A DNA stretch of 7,092 bases from an uncultured Bacilli bacterium (GTDB lineage Bacteria > Bacillota_I > Bacilli_A > RF39 > UBA660). Made by a program: the position numbers and the translations under genes. Below are positions 6,637 through 7,092 of this stretch, piece by piece. Positions within the stretch are counted from its first letter, which is position 1. Each line of letters starts with the position of its first letter. The notes below the pieces were generated by a model. The model worked only from the letters and a program-made list of their open reading frames with translations, did no database searches and was not told the origin of the DNA. The stretch spans positions 1 to 7,092 of the forward strand of contig CANRLB010000056.1 of NCBI GenBank assembly GCA_947631365.1, written 5' to 3'.

Positions 6637-6666
6637 TAGATTAAACAAAGATTTTTAAATTTAAAT

Positions 6667-6697
6667 ATGTTCAAGTAACGCTTGAAACAATGAACAT
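6667..6697. repeat. Nested inverted repeats
   Basis: ATGTTCA (6667-6673) is the exact reverse complement of TGAACAT (6691-6697). Inside it TTCAAG (6670-6675) pairs with CTTGAA (6681-6686) over a 5-nt TAACG loop. The two hairpins share bases and exclude each other. No T-run follows on either strand, so it is not a typical terminator; it lies about 30 bp upstream of the helicase -35. Function unknown. Confidence 0.5.
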
Positions 6698-6710
6698 TAT
6701 AAGTTATAAG
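6697..6710. repeat. Tandem TTATAAG heptamer, two copies
   Basis: TTATAAG at 6697-6703 is followed directly by TTATAAG at 6704-6710. Only two copies in AT-rich DNA; it may be chance. Confidence 0.4.
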
Positions 6711-6854
6711 TATTTATAAAAATAAATTTATAATATATATTTATCGCGTTGAAAACTTCGCTACAATTATTTTTGAAAAAAATCAGTTGCGCATATTTTT
6801 AAAAGTATAATGTCTTTAAAATAGTAAAAATATTTGTAAAAAGCAAAAAAAATA

Positions 6855-6883
6855 TTGCATAATTAAAATTTGTATAGTATAAT
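6855..6883 (+). promoter_or_regulatory. tRNA array promoter
   Basis: TTGCAT (6855-6860), a 17-bp spacer and TATAAT (6878-6883); predicted start near 6890, so about 40 nt of leader would be removed by RNase P before the tRNA-Val 5' end. An A-rich stretch including A8 (6845-6852) lies directly upstream of the -35 and fits an UP element. Confidence 0.7.
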
Positions 6884-6930
6884 TCTAATTGTCTTCAATG
6901 AGTGTGCAATTTTCGGTGGGCTTAAGTATC

Positions 6931-7007
6931 GGGCGATTAGCTCAGTTGGTTAGAGCATCTGCCTTACAAGCAGAGGGTCATAGGTTCGAGTCCTATATCG
7001 CCCACCA
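6931..7007 (+). tRNA. tRNA-Val(TAC)
   Basis: Complete cloverleaf with encoded CCA. Acceptor GGGCGAT/ATCGCCC (6931-6937 with 6997-7003), discriminator A7004, CCA 7005-7007. D stem GCTC/GAGC (6940-6943 with 6953-6956). Anticodon stem TCTGC/GCAGA around loop CTTACAA, anticodon TAC at 6965-6967. Variable loop of 5 nt. T stem ATAGG/CCTAT with loop TTCGAGT (6985-6991). All stems pair perfectly. It begins the array; a 12-nt T-rich spacer separates it from tRNA-Thr. Confidence 0.97.
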
Positions 7008-7019
7008 TTTTGTTTTTTT

Positions 7020-7092
7020 GCCGACATAGCGTAATTGGTAGCGCAACTGACTTGTAATCAGTAGGTTGGGGGTTCGATTCCCTCTGTCGGCA
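7020..7092 (+). tRNA. tRNA-Thr(TGT), complete to the discriminator, CCA beyond the window
   Basis: Acceptor GCCGACA/TGTCGGC (7020-7026 with 7085-7091), discriminator A at the last base. D stem GCGT/GCGC (7029-7032 with 7041-7044, one G-U). Anticodon stem ACTGA/TCAGT around loop CTTGTAA, anticodon TGT at 7053-7055. T stem GGGGG/CCCTC (one G-U) with loop TTCGATT (7073-7079). Whether CCA is encoded cannot be seen. Co-transcribed with tRNA-Val, with no promoter or hairpin in the spacer. Confidence 0.95.

Larger units (their letters stand above)
6567..6930. other. 364-bp non-coding divergent intergenic region
   Basis: Very AT-rich spacer between the helicase start and the tRNA array. Besides the leftward helicase promoter and the rightward tRNA promoter it holds overlapping inverted repeats (6667-6697), a tandem heptamer (6697-6710), AT-palindromic DNA around 6715-6745 and a series of A-tracts (6776-6852). 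Open frames here are only a few codons long on either strand and lack ribosome binding sites. I recognise no small RNA or riboswitch. Confidence 0.7.

Noticed and set aside
6806..6811. TATAAT as a second plus-strand promoter before the tRNAs
   Set aside because: No -35 at 16-18 bp; the nearest TTG (6787) leaves a 13-bp spacer, too short.
7008..7019. T-rich tRNA spacer as a terminator
   Set aside because: No dedicated hairpin precedes it other than the tRNA itself, and a second tRNA follows at once; it is better seen as a processing spacer.
1..7092. CRISPR array, insertion sequence, prophage or toxin-antitoxin pair
   Set aside because: No spaced repeats, no transposase or integrase frames, no terminal inverted repeats and no paired small genes were seen.
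1..7092. Mycoplasma-type code (TGA = Trp)
   Set aside because: All six visible Trp codons are TGG and no gene contains an in-frame TGA, unlike AT-rich code-4 genomes.

Overview
The window is about three-quarters A+T and reads like the chromosome of a low-GC Gram-positive (Bacillota or Mollicutes-related, possibly an uncultured gut Bacilli lineage). Supporting signs are TTA/AGA-dominated codon use, TAA as the stop of all five protein genes, AAAGG/AGGTG Shine-Dalgarno sites, TATAAT promoters and short intrinsic terminators. Six tryptophan codons are visible, all TGG, and no in-frame TGA occurs, so the standard bacterial code is more likely than the Mycoplasma code.

Layout. (1) 2-2263 (+): 3' part of a large two-repeat FtsX/MacB-type ABC transporter permease; its start and its ATPase lie to the left of the window. 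(2) 2308-4162 (+): an OmpR-family response regulator and a two-TM histidine kinase in overlapping reading frames, behind a hairpin and an extended -10 promoter. (3) 4225-5115 (+): a DUF368 membrane protein, the family reported as polyprenyl-phosphate (C55-P) translocases (PopT), with its own promoter fused to the terminator of the kinase gene. (4) 5112-6566 (-): a compact UvrD-like/helicase-IV-like superfamily I helicase, convergent with and overlapping popT by 4 nt. (5) 6567-6930: non-coding region with the divergent helicase and tRNA promoters and some inverted repeats. (6) 6931-7092 (+): tRNA-Val(TAC) and tRNA-Thr(TGT), the first two members of what looks like the classic Firmicutes Val-Thr-Lys-Leu tRNA array, cut by the window end.

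How they may work together. The permease plus two-component pair resembles the ABC-transporter/TCS modules that sense and counter envelope-active peptides in Firmicutes. The neighbouring PopT recycles the lipid carrier used in wall synthesis, so regions 1-3 could form one cell-envelope neighbourhood; this is inference from gene order. The helicase and tRNAs look like housekeeping genes. I see no mobile element, CRISPR array or clearly new system. The most interesting points are the fused terminator/promoter junctions, the probable popT terminator buried in the convergent helicase gene, the TCS-PopT linkage, and a tRNA leader complementary to the tRNA 3' end.
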